Positions 8,162-16,489 of a DNA stretch of 64,000 nt are shown here, one piece after another. Numbering within the stretch: the first letter of the stretch is position 1; each line of letters opens with the position of its first letter. The DNA lies in assembly GCF_023243115.1 (NCBI RefSeq), contig NZ_CP085081.1, forward strand, positions 186,001-250,000. Reading direction: 5' to 3'. Under the pieces are notes generated by a model. It was given only the letters and a program-made list of their open reading frames with translations. It did not search any database and was not told where the DNA came from. The position numbers and the translations under genes are program-made. The DNA is from Sediminicoccus sp. KRV36. Its GTDB lineage: Bacteria > Pseudomonadota > Alphaproteobacteria > Acetobacterales > Acetobacteraceae.

Positions 8162-9016
8162 ATGCAGGAAGCCCTGACCGCCCTCGACGCCGGCGATGCC
8201 CTCCGCGCGCGGGTGGCGCGCCTCGTGCTGACGCCGATCTTTCAGCGCGTGGTGATCGGGCTGATCCTGATCAACGCCGTCACCCTCGGGCTTGAGACGA
8301 GCGACAGCGTGATGGAGACGTTCGGCGGCGTGCTGCACGCGCTGGATGCGGCGCTGCTTTACCTGTTCACGGCGGAATTGCTGCTGCGCATCTATGCCTT
8401 CCGCGGGCGCTTCTTCCGGGATCCCTGGGGCCTGTTCGACTTTGCCGTCGTCGCCATCGCCTGGATGCCGGCCAGCGGGCCGCTCGCCGTGCTGCGCGCC
8501 TTGCGTGTCCTGCGGGTGCTGCGGCTCATTTCGGTGGTGCCAAGCCTGCGCAATGTGGTGGAGGCGATGCTGGGCGCGCTGCCCGGCATGGGCAGCATCG
8601 TGCTGCTCATGGCGCTGCTGTTTTACGTGTTCGCCGTGATGGCGACCAAGCTGTTCGGCGGCGAGATGGAGGAGCAATTCGGCACGCTCGGCGCCAGCCT
8701 CTTTACCCTGTTCCAGCTGATGACGCTGGATGACTGGGCCAATATCGTGAAGCCGGCCATGGAGTTGCAGCCCTATGCGCTGGTGTTCTTCATGCCCTTC
8801 ATCATCATCTCCACCTTCGTGGTGTTGAACCTGTTCATCGGCGTGATCGTGGAGAGCATCCAGACGCTGCGCGATGACCGCGGCGCCGACAAGATCGTCG
8901 CCGAGGAGGCGGCGAAAAGCGCCGAGCGGATGGATATCCGCGCCCTCGTGCAGGAGGTACGGGCGCTGCGGGCCGAGGTCGCGGAATTGCGCGCTCAGCC
9001 CAACAACACGCCGTAA
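8162..9016 (+). CDS. NaChBac-like voltage-gated cation channel with acidic TLDDWAN filter
   Basis: A single-domain six-transmembrane channel subunit of 284 residues that should assemble as a homotetramer in the inner membrane. Start at 8162 (MQEALTALDAG) lies behind GGAGA; an upstream in-frame Met at 8096 has no such site. S4 is clear at about residues 109-123 (AVLRALRVLRVLRLI, arginines every third residue). The pore loop reads LFQLMTLDDWANI with the filter at residues 188-194, then S6 (FFMPFIIISTFVVLNLFIG). A C-terminal coiled coil (ALVQEVRALRAEVAELRAQ) follows, as in bacterial Nav tetramers. Sodium-selective relatives have TLESW in this position; the two aspartates suggest altered, possibly calcium, selectivity. 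The 3' end overlaps the convergent DUF2306 gene by 22 bp. Confidence 0.9.
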   Translation: MQEALTALDAGDALRARVARLVLTPIFQRVVIGLILINAVTLGLETSDSVMETFGGVLHALDAALLYLFTAELLLRIYAFRGRFFRDPWGLFDFAVVAIAWMPASGPLAVLRALRVLRVLRLISVVPSLRNVVEAMLGALPGMGSIVLLMALLFYVFAVMATKLFGGEMEEQFGTLGASLFTLFQLMTLDDWANIVKPAMELQPYALVFFMPFIIISTFVVLNLFIGVIVESIQTLRDDRGADKIVAEEAAKSAERMDIRALVQEVRALRAEVAELRAQPNNTP

Positions 9017-9348
9017 AGGTAGCGCCCCGGCGCCAGGCTGGCGAAAAGCCCGGCGACGAACAGCCCGCCCGCATTGATCAGCATGGCGCGCTTATGCGTG
9101 GCGACGCGGCCGTGGCGCACGGCCCAGATCGCAAAGGGGATGTTCACCAGCGTCACCACCGAGAGGATATGCAGCCAGGAAAGATGCCCCCGCGCCTGGA
9201 TGCCGAAGGAACTCAGCGCACTGAGCATCAGGGCCGCGGCGGCGAGGCGGCCCAGCCAGCGATGCGCCCCCATGCCCTTGGGCAGCAGGAGGATGACCAG
9301 GATCGCGGCCAAGGCCAGGAGGGAGAGGGAGAGATGAAGCATGAGCAT
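8995..9348 (-). CDS. DUF2306-like four-helix membrane protein
   Basis: A 117-residue membrane protein with about four hydrophobic helices, resembling DUF2306 proteins. Recognisable parts are GAHRWLGRLAAAALMLSAL, FGIQARGHLSWLHILSVVTL and VATHKRAMLINAGGLFVAG, with conserved-looking His residues near membrane boundaries. Its function is not established; some relatives are annotated as membrane or haem-associated proteins without proof. It is divergently transcribed from the TetR gene at 9402 and shares a palindromic operator with it, so the TetR protein probably represses this gene. Its 3' end runs 22 bp into the channel gene on the other strand. Confidence 0.72.
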   Translation of the reverse strand: MLMLHLSLSLLALAAILVILLLPKGMGAHRWLGRLAAAALMLSALSSFGIQARGHLSWLHILSVVTLVNIPFAIWAVRHGRVATHKRAMLINAGGLFVAGLFASLAPGRYLYGVLLG

Positions 9349-9364
9349 GGTGGGATCGCCTTCG

Positions 9365-9387
9365 GTATGTTATCGTCGTAAACATAC
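9365..9387. promoter_or_regulatory. Palindromic TetR operator in the divergent promoter
   Basis: GTATGTT (9365-9371) and AACATAC (9381-9387) form a perfect 7-bp inverted repeat around a 9-bp centre, in a 53-bp divergent intergenic region between the DUF2306 gene and the TetR gene. Position and size are as expected for a TetR dimer site controlling both genes. Confidence 0.75.
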
Positions 9388-9401
9388 ACTGGATGTAAGC
9401 G

Positions 9402-9935
9402 ATGTCAACATTAGAAAAACCCTATCACCACGGGGATTTGCGCACGGCCCTGCTGGACGCCGCCGATGCGCTGCTGGATCAGGGCGGGGATGGGGCGGTC
9501 AGCCTGCGGGAAGCGGCGCGGATGGCCGGTGTCTCGCCCACCGCCGCCTACCGGCATTTCGCCGACAAAGACGCCCTGCTGGCAGCCCTGGCGCTGCGCG
9601 GGTTCGAGGCCTTCGGCGCGGCGATGGCGGCGGCGGTCGCGCGCGGCGACGTGACGCCCTATGTCGCCCGTGGCCGGGCCTATATCCGCTTTGCCCTGGC
9701 GCGGCCTGGGCGGTTCCGGCTGATGTTCGGGCCGCTGCTGGCGCGCTCGGGCGCGCATCCGGCCTTGCTCGCCGCCTCACGCCAGGCCTTTGCCGCGTTG
9801 CAGGCCAGCACCGGGGAAAAAGACGCAGCACTGCGCGGCTGGGGAATGGTCCATGGCCTGGCGCATCTGCTGCTGGACGGCGCCATCCGCGAGGAAGGCA
9901 GCATGGAGGCGCTGGTGGATCGCCTGATCTGCTGA
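9402..9935 (+). CDS. TetR/AcrR family transcriptional regulator
   Basis: One-component repressor of 177 residues. The N-terminal TetR helix-turn-helix spans about residues 10-57 (KPYHHGDLRTALLDAADALL, then SLREAARMAGVSPTAAYRHF followed by DKDALLAALA), and the C-terminal ligand domain resembles the WHG/TetR_C_13 type (RAYIRFALARPGRFRLMFGP). The start at 9402 (MSTLEKPYHHG) sits 14 bp past a palindromic operator, which implies autoregulation and control of the divergent DUF2306 membrane protein. The effector is unknown. A 145-bp gap with no evident gene separates its end from the convergent GNAT gene. Confidence 0.92.
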   Translation: MSTLEKPYHHGDLRTALLDAADALLDQGGDGAVSLREAARMAGVSPTAAYRHFADKDALLAALALRGFEAFGAAMAAAVARGDVTPYVARGRAYIRFALARPGRFRLMFGPLLARSGAHPALLAASRQAFAALQASTGEKDAALRGWGMVHGLAHLLLDGAIREEGSMEALVDRLIC

Positions 9936-10080
9936 AGCGGGCGCCTCAGCGGCGCGTGAAAAGGCCAGAAGTTCCGGCGGCAGGCTCCTCTGTCAGCGCC
10001 GCCTTGGCGGAGCCTGGGCCTAGCATTCGTGAATGATCGCGCGAGGCCCCGGGGACCAGGCCCGCATCCCAGCGCCGCGA

Positions 10081-10563
10081 TCAGCCCTGGAGTGGCTTGC
10101 GCAGATACTGCACCCGCTTGCCGTTCCGGTGATCCACCGCCTCGCCGCAGGCCGTGAAGCCGAGGCGCTCGTGGAAGGCCATGCTTTCCGGATTGGGCGG
10201 GTCCAGATTGACCTCGCAGACCAGCAGGTTGGTGGCCTCGCCCAGGGCAATCCGCGCCAGATCGTCATACAGCGCGCGGGCAAGGCCCCGGCCCCGCGCG
10301 CCGGGCGCCACCACCACGCGGTCGATATAGGCGAAATAGCTCTCCCGCGCGGTGAACCAGGCGTGGTTCGGGCCCTGCGGCGGTGTCGCGTGATCGAAGG
10401 CGATCAGGAAGGCCTGCCCATCCGCCGTGATCCGGGCCGCGAAGGCGCGGGCCAGCAGGGAGGAGAGGGCCTCCTCCGTCAGCGCGTTGACGCGTTCCGC
10501 CTCGGCATTGTTCAGGGCGAGCAGGGCCGGCACATCGCCGTCCCGGATGTTGCGAATCTCCAT
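10081..10563 (-). CDS. GNAT family N-acetyltransferase
   Basis: A 160-residue acetyltransferase of the GNAT superfamily. The acetyl-CoA binding motif A is visible as IDRVVVAPGARGRGLARALY (V-x-P-x-x-R-G-x-G), followed by the beta-4/beta-5 region (LLVCEVNLDPPNPESMAFHE) and the C-terminal RLGFTACGEAV. The start at 10563 (MEIRNIRDGDVPALLALNN) is the usual family N-terminus; longer upstream readings run into the divergent DUF3422 gene. The acceptor is not predictable from sequence. It is divergent from the DUF3422 gene, with 76 bp between start codons. Confidence 0.85.
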   Translation of the reverse strand: MEIRNIRDGDVPALLALNNAEAERVNALTEEALSSLLARAFAARITADGQAFLIAFDHATPPQGPNHAWFTARESYFAYIDRVVVAPGARGRGLARALYDDLARIALGEATNLLVCEVNLDPPNPESMAFHERLGFTACGEAVDHRNGKRVQYLRKPLQG

Positions 10564-10639
10564 AGGCTCATGATTGGCACGAAGTTTGATGACTGGCGAG
10601 GGTTTCGCCCGGCGTGCCGCATCCCTAGTTACCACAGGC

Positions 10640-11887
10640 ATGAGCTTTCCCACCCACCCTGCCCGCGAATCCCTGGTTGGCGAATTGCACGCCCGGCCGG
10701 CCATCCCCATCCATGGCCCGGCCCGGCTTTCGCGCCTCGCCATGCTGGCCCCCGACCGTGCGGCGGAGGATGCGCATCTGGCGGCCCTCTGCGCGCGGCA
10801 TGGCGTGCAGCCGCCCGCCCCCGGCGCTTCCTGGTTTCTGGCCGATTTCGGCGCCTTCCGCCTCCGCTTTGAGCGCCACACCGAATTCACCGGCTGGAAT
10901 TTCGTAGCCGATGGCGCCGACCCCAACCGCCCCTTCGAGCAACCCGCCCTCGCTGCCCTGCCGCCTGAATGGCTGGCTGGCCTGCCGGGTGCCGCGATCG
11001 CCGCCATGCACATCACCCTGGTGGATACCGCGCCAGAGCTTTGCGGCTTCGCCGGGGACAGCCTCTCGGGGGCTGCGGTCGCGGGCGGTGAGGCGATGGT
11101 CTTCACCGATTTCCGCCTGCATGCCGATGGCGCCACGCATATCCTGGTGGCCGAGCATCCTTCGCCGCTCGTCGCTGGCCGCCTTGCCCAGACCCTGTGG
11201 GAGATCGAGACCTATCGTGCCCTCGCCTTGCTGGCCCTGCCGGCCGCCCGCGCGGTGGGGCCGGGCCTCGCTTCCGCCTCCGAGCAATTGACCCGCCTGT
11301 CCGAGCGGCTGACCGCACTGGACACACTGGCCGAGGAGCGCGAGGCGCTGGAGGAACTCACCCAGATCGGCGGCGAGATCGAGCGCGCCAATGCCGCGAC
11401 GGCCGAACGCTTTTCGGCCAGCGCCGCCTATCACCGCCTGGTGCTGCGGCGCCTGGCCGAATTGGGCGAGGCGCCGCTGGTGGGCCTGCCCACGTTGACC
11501 CGCTTCCTTGACCGCCGGATGGAGCCCGCGATGGCGACGGTCAGCGCCACCGGCGCCCGTATTTCCGCGCTCTCGGTCCGCACCGGGCGGCTGGTGGATC
11601 TGCTGCGCGCCCGCGTCGCCGTGACGCAGGAGGCCCAGGCCGAAGCCCAGCTCGCCACCCTCGCCGGCACCGGCCGCGCGCAGCTTCGCCTGCAACAGAC
11701 CGTGGAGGGGCTCTCGGTCGCGGGCATCACCTATTACCTGCTGACCGTGCTGGGCTATCTGCTCAAGCCACTCCCCTGGGAGCTTTACGGCACCCGCGCC
11801 GAGACGATCATTGCCGTCCTGGTTCCCCTCGTGGCGGCGGTGGTCTGGCTCAATCTGCGCAAGCGGCGGCTCGAAAGCGGCGCCTGA
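10640..11887 (+). CDS. DUF3422 family membrane-anchored protein
   Basis: A 415-residue protein of the DUF3422 family, common in alpha- and betaproteobacteria and of unknown function. The N-terminus has the family hallmark HPARESLVGELHARP, followed by a soluble alpha/beta domain and FGAFRLRFERHTEFTGW. The central part is strongly helical and coiled-coil prone (about residues 210-350: LTRLSERLTALDTLAEEREA and QIGGEIERANAATAERFSAS). Two hydrophobic helices close the protein (VAGITYYLLTVLGYLLKPL and AVLVPLVAAVVWLNL), the arrangement of a C-terminal membrane anchor with the bulk in the cytoplasm. Start at 10640 gives the conserved beginning; an upstream in-frame ATG at 10574 overlaps the GNAT promoter region and is less likely. 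Confidence 0.88.
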   Translation: MSFPTHPARESLVGELHARPAIPIHGPARLSRLAMLAPDRAAEDAHLAALCARHGVQPPAPGASWFLADFGAFRLRFERHTEFTGWNFVADGADPNRPFEQPALAALPPEWLAGLPGAAIAAMHITLVDTAPELCGFAGDSLSGAAVAGGEAMVFTDFRLHADGATHILVAEHPSPLVAGRLAQTLWEIETYRALALLALPAARAVGPGLASASEQLTRLSERLTALDTLAEEREALEELTQIGGEIERANAATAERFSASAAYHRLVLRRLAELGEAPLVGLPTLTRFLDRRMEPAMATVSATGARISALSVRTGRLVDLLRARVAVTQEAQAEAQLATLAGTGRAQLRLQQTVEGLSVAGITYYLLTVLGYLLKPLPWELYGTRAETIIAVLVPLVAAVVWLNLRKRRLESGA

Positions 11888-12017
11888 TCGCGCATGATCC
11901 CGCGGCGCGCGCAACTTAGCTGATGCGCCCGGCGCCCGTTGCGCCTAGACCTGACCGGATGATCCCCTTTCAGCAGGCCGCCTGGCCCGTGTCCTCCATT
12001 CCCGATGGAGGTCCCGC

Positions 12018-12920
12018 TTGCCGCTTCTCGCCGTCCATCATCTGACCACCTATCGCTATCGTCGCCCGGTGGGCTTCGGTGAGCATCGGATCATGTTCCG
12101 CCCGCGGGAGGGGCATGATCTCCGCCTGATCAGCGCCCGCCTCGACATCACGCCCGAGCCCGTCTCGCTGCGCTGGCTGCATGACGTGTTCGGCAACAGC
12201 GTGGCAGTGGCGAATTTCTCGGAACGCGCGCGGGAATTGCGCTTCGAGAGCAAGGTCGAACTCGATCATACGCCCCATGGTGGCCTCGATTTCCCGATCG
12301 AACAGGACGCCGAGACCTATCCCTTCTCCTATGATGTGGATGACATGCCCGACCTTGCGCGCTCCATCGAGCGGCAATATCCGGACCCCGACCACACGGT
12401 GGAACGCTGGGCGCGCCGCTTCCTGCGGCGTGACGGGCCAACCCGGACGCGCGCCATGCTGGCGACGATGACCCAGGCCATCCGCGCCGACTTCACCTAT
12501 ATCTCCCGCGCCGAACGCGGCGTGCAGACGCCCACGCAGACCTTGCGCATCAACAGCGGCACCTGCCGGGATTTCGCGGTGCTGATGATCGAGGCGGTGC
12601 GCGCCCTCGGCCTCGCTGCGCAATTCGTCTCGGGCTATCTTTATGTGCCCGAACGCAGCGGCCGCGTCGGTGGCGGTGCAACCCATGCCTGGCTGAGGGT
12701 TTATCTGCCGGGGGCGGGCTGGATCGAACTGGACCCGACCAATGGCATCATCGGCAATCGTGACCTGATCCGCGTGGCGATCGCGCGCGATCACCGGCAG
12801 GTGCTGCCATTGCACGGGACCTTCACCGGCTTTCCCTCCGACGATCTCGGCATGACCGTCACGGTGCATGTTTCGGCCGTTGACCAATACAGCGAGGCGG
12901 TCCTCTCACCCGCGCGGTGA
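12018..12920 (+). CDS. Transglutaminase-like cysteine protease domain protein
   Basis: A 300-residue protein with the bacterial transglutaminase N-terminal beta domain (LLAVHHLTTYRYRRPVGFGE, residues 3-22) and a transglutaminase core. The catalytic triad is intact by motif: Cys183 in NSGTCRDFAVLMIEA, His223 in GATHAWLRVYLPGAGW and Asp239 in ELDPTNG. The start is a TTG at 12018 with GGAGG six bases upstream. Such proteins are thought to be peptidases or amidases rather than cross-linking enzymes; the substrate is unknown. It is followed 37 bp later by a second transglutaminase-like gene on the same strand, so they are probably co-transcribed. Confidence 0.9.
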   Translation: MPLLAVHHLTTYRYRRPVGFGEHRIMFRPREGHDLRLISARLDITPEPVSLRWLHDVFGNSVAVANFSERARELRFESKVELDHTPHGGLDFPIEQDAETYPFSYDVDDMPDLARSIERQYPDPDHTVERWARRFLRRDGPTRTRAMLATMTQAIRADFTYISRAERGVQTPTQTLRINSGTCRDFAVLMIEAVRALGLAAQFVSGYLYVPERSGRVGGGATHAWLRVYLPGAGWIELDPTNGIIGNRDLIRVAIARDHRQVLPLHGTFTGFPSDDLGMTVTVHVSAVDQYSEAVLSPAR

Positions 12921-12957
12921 GAGGGCGGCCATGACGAATCTTCGGACGGAGCTCCCC

Positions 12958-13764
12958 ATGCGCATCAATGCCGGCTGCCAGATCGCCTATGACTGCCCCC
13001 AGCCCACCCCGATGCTGCTGATGATCAGCCCGCACCCCTCCCGCCTGCCGGATGTGGTGGGCCCGCATGAGATGCGCTTCGATCCGCCGATTCCCTTTCG
13101 CGATTACCAGGACAGCTTCGGCAACACCTGCACGCGGATCGTCGCCCCGCCCGGGCGCCTGACCATCACGACGCGCTTCCAGGTGCAGGATTCCGGCCTG
13201 CCCGATGACGTGACGCGGGCCGCCTGGCAGCGCCCCATCGAGCAACTGCCCGATGAGATGCTGATCTATCTGCTGGGCAGCCGCTATTGCGACACGGACA
13301 AGCTGACCGACCTCGCCTGGTCGCTATTTGGCCAGGCCGCATCGGGCTGGGACCGTGTGCAGGCAATCTGCGACTACGCGCATGAGCGCATCGCCTTCGG
13401 CTATGAGCATGCCAGCGCCACGCGCTCCGCCTCCGAGGCGTTTTTCGAGCGGCGCGGCGTGTGCCGTGACTACGCGCATCTGGCTGTCGCGCTCTGCCGC
13501 TGCGTGAACGTGCCGGCGCGCTATTGCACGGGGTATCTCGGCGATATCGGCATGCCGCCGCCCTATGGCCCGATGGATTTCGCCGCCTGGTTCGAGGTCT
13601 ATCTGGATGATTGCTGGCACACTTTCGATGCGCGCAACAACATGCCGCGCATCGGCCGCATCCTCATGGCCCGCGGCCGCGACGCGACGGATGTAGCGAT
13701 CGCGACCACCTTCGGCCCCTGCACCCTGGCGGGCTTCCAGGTCTTCACCGACGAGGTGGTGTAG
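12958..13764 (+). CDS. Second transglutaminase-like protein, catalytic His position is Ala
   Basis: A 268-residue transglutaminase-fold protein, second of a tandem pair. Start is put at 12958 (MRINAGCQIAYDCPQPTPML), which has GGAGC about four bases upstream and matches the family beginning; a Met at 12931 is an alternative. The nucleophile Cys169 is present in ERRGVCRDYAHLAVALCRCV and the Asp in WHTFDARNNMPRIGR (Asp224). The HAW motif expected before FEVYL reads AAW (residues 209-211), so the canonical His is missing. From memory, close relatives also vary here, so this may be a subfamily trait rather than a loss. It could be a non-catalytic partner of the first protein or use another general base. 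Confidence 0.87.
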   Translation: MRINAGCQIAYDCPQPTPMLLMISPHPSRLPDVVGPHEMRFDPPIPFRDYQDSFGNTCTRIVAPPGRLTITTRFQVQDSGLPDDVTRAAWQRPIEQLPDEMLIYLLGSRYCDTDKLTDLAWSLFGQAASGWDRVQAICDYAHERIAFGYEHASATRSASEAFFERRGVCRDYAHLAVALCRCVNVPARYCTGYLGDIGMPPPYGPMDFAAWFEVYLDDCWHTFDARNNMPRIGRILMARGRDATDVAIATTFGPCTLAGFQVFTDEVV

Positions 13765-13862
13765 CGCTTTTCACGCCTTGCCGCTTTGCAAGGCGACCCG
13801 GAACACGGATCCAAACACCAGGCTGGAGCGGTTTCCCGCCTTCGCTTTCGGTAACCCCGCGC
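13765..13862 (+). repeat. Mosaic intergenic repeat, family A, copy 1
   Basis: A structured element starting immediately after the transglutaminase stop codon. Its first half (13765-13830) contains the hairpin GCCTTGC/GCAAGGC, then CCCGGAACACGGATCC and CAGGCTGGAGCGG. The second half reads TTTCCCGCCTTCGCTTTCGG. The first half aligns with reverse complements of the elements at 19439 and 41793; the second half aligns only with the one at 41793. The rest of the interval to 13997 shows no gene. Confidence 0.6.
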
Positions 13863-13997
13863 CTGCGCATCGCTCGATCCGGCAGAGCCGTCGGACCGAA
13901 CCAGACCACGCTGATATGGGTTGTTGAGGCAGGGCCCGGCCGAGCTCCGGCCAGGCGTATGCCGCCGAGGCACCGACCTGCATCGGCCGTGGGGACG

Positions 13998-15464
13998 CTA
14001 TCCCTGCCTCCAGCCTGCCGGCACATGCCGGAAGGGCAGCGCCGCGAGATCCAGCGCGGCCGGCCCGGGCACATCGCATTCCACGATGGCGCTGCAGCGG
14101 CTGGCGAAGGCCGCGCGGAAATGGTTTTTCGCCTTGTTCACCAGGAGGCGCACCTGGCCCAGATCAATGCCGTGCAGCGCGAAGAAGGCCGGGTCCACCG
14201 CCGCCTCCTTGCGGCTGGTCAGCACCACGCGCAGCTTGCCGGCGCGCAGCAGCGCGGTGGGGCCGAGATCCACGGGCGCCCCATGCTCCATCGGCCCGGT
14301 GTTGAGGAAGCGGCCATGAGTCAGCGCCTCGACCACGCCCGAGAAGGGCACGGGCGGGCCGAATTGCGCGGTGGTGCGCCCGCCCAGATCGCGCGCGAAG
14401 GCGCTGCCCAGCCCGGCGGCGCGGGCGGCGGCCACTCCTTCGGGGTCATGCAGGAAGCAGAAAACCGTCTCCACCTCCGGCTGTGCCTGCATCAGCAAGC
14501 GCAGCAGGCCGGGCGTGTCAGCGACGCCACCCGAAAGCGGATTATCCGCGGGGTCCAGCAGCGCAACGAGGCCAGGGGGCGCGGCCAGCGCCGTGCTCAG
14601 CGCAGCCTCGGGCGAGGGGAGGGTGACGGCGAAGCGTGCGCGCCGCGCGCCGATGCTGGCGATGAGCTGCCGCGCCAGGGCCCGCGCCGCGCCGTGCTCC
14701 TCCGCCCAGACCATGGCAGAGGGGCCGGCATGTGGGCTGTCCCCCCAGGCAAAGCCGCCGAACAGCGAGGCATCCAGGATGGGCGGCTGCTCCGCCGCCA
14801 GCGCTTCCGCCCAGACCTCCGCCATGGGGCCTTCGGCGTCGCGCATGTGGAAGCTGTGCAGTAGGGCGGGCAGTTTCATCAATGAGCCGTGGTTGGTGTG
14901 GCCGGCCAGCGCCCGCTCCAGCAGGCGCAGCGCCCGCAGCGCCGTCTCTGCCATGTCCACATGCGGATAGGTCCGATAGACCGAGGCGCCATCCAGCAGC
15001 CCGATCATCTGGGGCGAGACATTGCCATGGAAATCGAAGCTGGCGACGAGCTTCGCCCTGGGCCCGATCACCGCGCGCACCCGACGGATGATGGTGAGAT
15101 CGGCCTCCGGGTCGCTCTCCGTCACGCAGGCGCCATGCAGCGAGAGATAGACGCCGTCCCACCGGCTGCCCCCTTGGCCGCGCGCGAGGCCTTCCTCCAC
15201 CTCGCTCATCCAGGCGTCGAAGGCCAGGTCGCTCATCGGCCCGCCGGGCTGGGCCGCGGCGCAGCGCAGCATGGCCACCTGCCAGTCCGGGCGCTCGGCC
15301 ACGAAGCCGGCCAGGGCGCCGAGCTCGGTGGCGGTGCCGGAATAGCGGGAGAGCGCCTCTGGCCCCGACAGCCATTCGCGTCCCTGAAAGGCGGCGAGGG
15401 GGGTGGGCTCCGGAGCGAAGCTGTTGCCTTCGAACCAGAGGCGGGCGACGGCGATTTGCGGCAT
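13998..15464 (-). CDS. M81 family metallopeptidase (MlrC-like)
   Basis: A 488-residue member of the M81/MlrC family, named after the enzyme for the last step of microcystin degradation but much broader in distribution. Start is Met at 15464 (MPQIAVARLWFEGNSFAPEP), the typical beginning (IAVA.LWHE.N.F in relatives); a longer frame up to 15572 has no support. Family motifs for metal binding and catalysis are visible as KLVASFDFHGNVSPQM, YRTYPHVDMAETALRA and SLHGACVTESDPEAD. The C-terminal domain contains RFLNTGPMEHGAPVDLGPTA. It is divergent from the TAXI-type binding protein at 15530, suggesting that peptide-like or amide compounds are linked to uptake, although the real substrate is unknown. 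Its 3' neighbour is the repeat-bearing interval 13765-13997. Confidence 0.9.
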   Translation of the reverse strand: MPQIAVARLWFEGNSFAPEPTPLAAFQGREWLSGPEALSRYSGTATELGALAGFVAERPDWQVAMLRCAAAQPGGPMSDLAFDAWMSEVEEGLARGQGGSRWDGVYLSLHGACVTESDPEADLTIIRRVRAVIGPRAKLVASFDFHGNVSPQMIGLLDGASVYRTYPHVDMAETALRALRLLERALAGHTNHGSLMKLPALLHSFHMRDAEGPMAEVWAEALAAEQPPILDASLFGGFAWGDSPHAGPSAMVWAEEHGAARALARQLIASIGARRARFAVTLPSPEAALSTALAAPPGLVALLDPADNPLSGGVADTPGLLRLLMQAQPEVETVFCFLHDPEGVAAARAAGLGSAFARDLGGRTTAQFGPPVPFSGVVEALTHGRFLNTGPMEHGAPVDLGPTALLRAGKLRVVLTSRKEAAVDPAFFALHGIDLGQVRLLVNKAKNHFRAAFASRCSAIVECDVPGPAALDLAALPFRHVPAGWRQG

Positions 15465-15529
15465 GATGTCCTTGGCGGCGGGCGTTCCCTGCCATCTAAT
15501 CCGCCCGAACCGATTGAGGATAGACCAAG

Positions 15530-16489
15530 ATGATGCGCCGCTCCTTGCTGGCTTCCCCTGCCGTCTTTGCACTCCCGGGCGGGGCCTCGGCCCAGCTGGC
15601 CGCGCCGACGGCCCCCCTGGCCATTCATACGGCCGGGCAGGGCAGCCCTTTCGTCACCTATGGCCAGGCCATCGCCGTGCTGCTGGGCCGCAACGGCGTG
15701 GCCGCGACGGTCGAACCCAGCACCGGCTCGCTGCAAAACCTGACGGCGGTGGAGGATAACCCCAATGCCCTGGGGACGGCCTTCCTGGGCTCGGTCTGGG
15801 ATGCGCTGCAGGGCACGCCGGCGGCGGGTGGCCGCAAGCATGTGAATGTGCGGGCCCTGTGGCCCATGTATGAAACAAGCTTCCAGATCGCGGCACTGAC
15901 GACGAGCGGCCTCACCCAGTTCAGCCAATTGGCCGGCAAGCGTGTGGGGGCCGGCCCGGCGCGTGGCCCGGCCGAGACCTTCCTGGTCGCGGCGGCCGAG
16001 GCGGCCGGCATCCGCATCGAGATCGTCAGCGGCAGCCCGGCCGAAATGAGCGAGGGCCTGCTGGCCGGCCGCATGGATGCGCTCTGGCAGGGCGCCATCG
16101 TGCCGATCCCCTCCATCCTCGCCGCCCTGGCCCGCGCGCCGGGCGTGGTGTTCGGCCCGGGTGCAGAGGTGGTGGGCCGGGTGACCCAGCGCCTGCCGAT
16201 GCTGGCGCCGACCACGCTGCAACCCGGCACCTATCCCGGCCAGACCGTGCCGATCGAGAGCTTTGCCGCGTGGAACTTCATCGTCGCGAACCGGGCGCTG
16301 AGCGAGGCGACGGCCTATGCCATCACCCGCGCGGTGCTCTCGGTGGGCGATCCGGCGCGCGACATCGCGCCCGTGGCGGCCGCAAGCCGGGCGGCGAATG
16401 CGGCCAATAACCGCATCCTGCCCTTCCACCCCGGCGCCATGCGGTTTTACCGCGAGGCTGGGGTACCCCTGGCGGCCCCGGTGGACTGA
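15530..16489 (+). CDS. TAXI family TRAP-type periplasmic binding protein
   Basis: Exported solute receptor of 319 residues, of the TAXI branch associated with TRAP transporters. A Tat/Sec-like signal spans residues 1-22 (MMRRSLLASPAVFALPGGAS, cleavage near ASAQ). The mature part begins PLAIHTAGQGSPFVTYGQAI, and later contains SLQNLTAVEDNPNALGTAFL and AGKRVGAGPARGPAETFLV, the order expected for TAXI proteins. No TRAP membrane subunits (DctM/DctQ) are nearby, so it is an orphan receptor using a transporter encoded elsewhere. It is divergent from the M81 peptidase with 65 bp between start codons. Its last 43 bp overlap the convergent secreted-protein gene. Confidence 0.88.
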   Translation: MMRRSLLASPAVFALPGGASAQLAAPTAPLAIHTAGQGSPFVTYGQAIAVLLGRNGVAATVEPSTGSLQNLTAVEDNPNALGTAFLGSVWDALQGTPAAGGRKHVNVRALWPMYETSFQIAALTTSGLTQFSQLAGKRVGAGPARGPAETFLVAAAEAAGIRIEIVSGSPAEMSEGLLAGRMDALWQGAIVPIPSILAALARAPGVVFGPGAEVVGRVTQRLPMLAPTTLQPGTYPGQTVPIESFAAWNFIVANRALSEATAYAITRAVLSVGDPARDIAPVAAASRAANAANNRILPFHPGAMRFYREAGVPLAAPVD

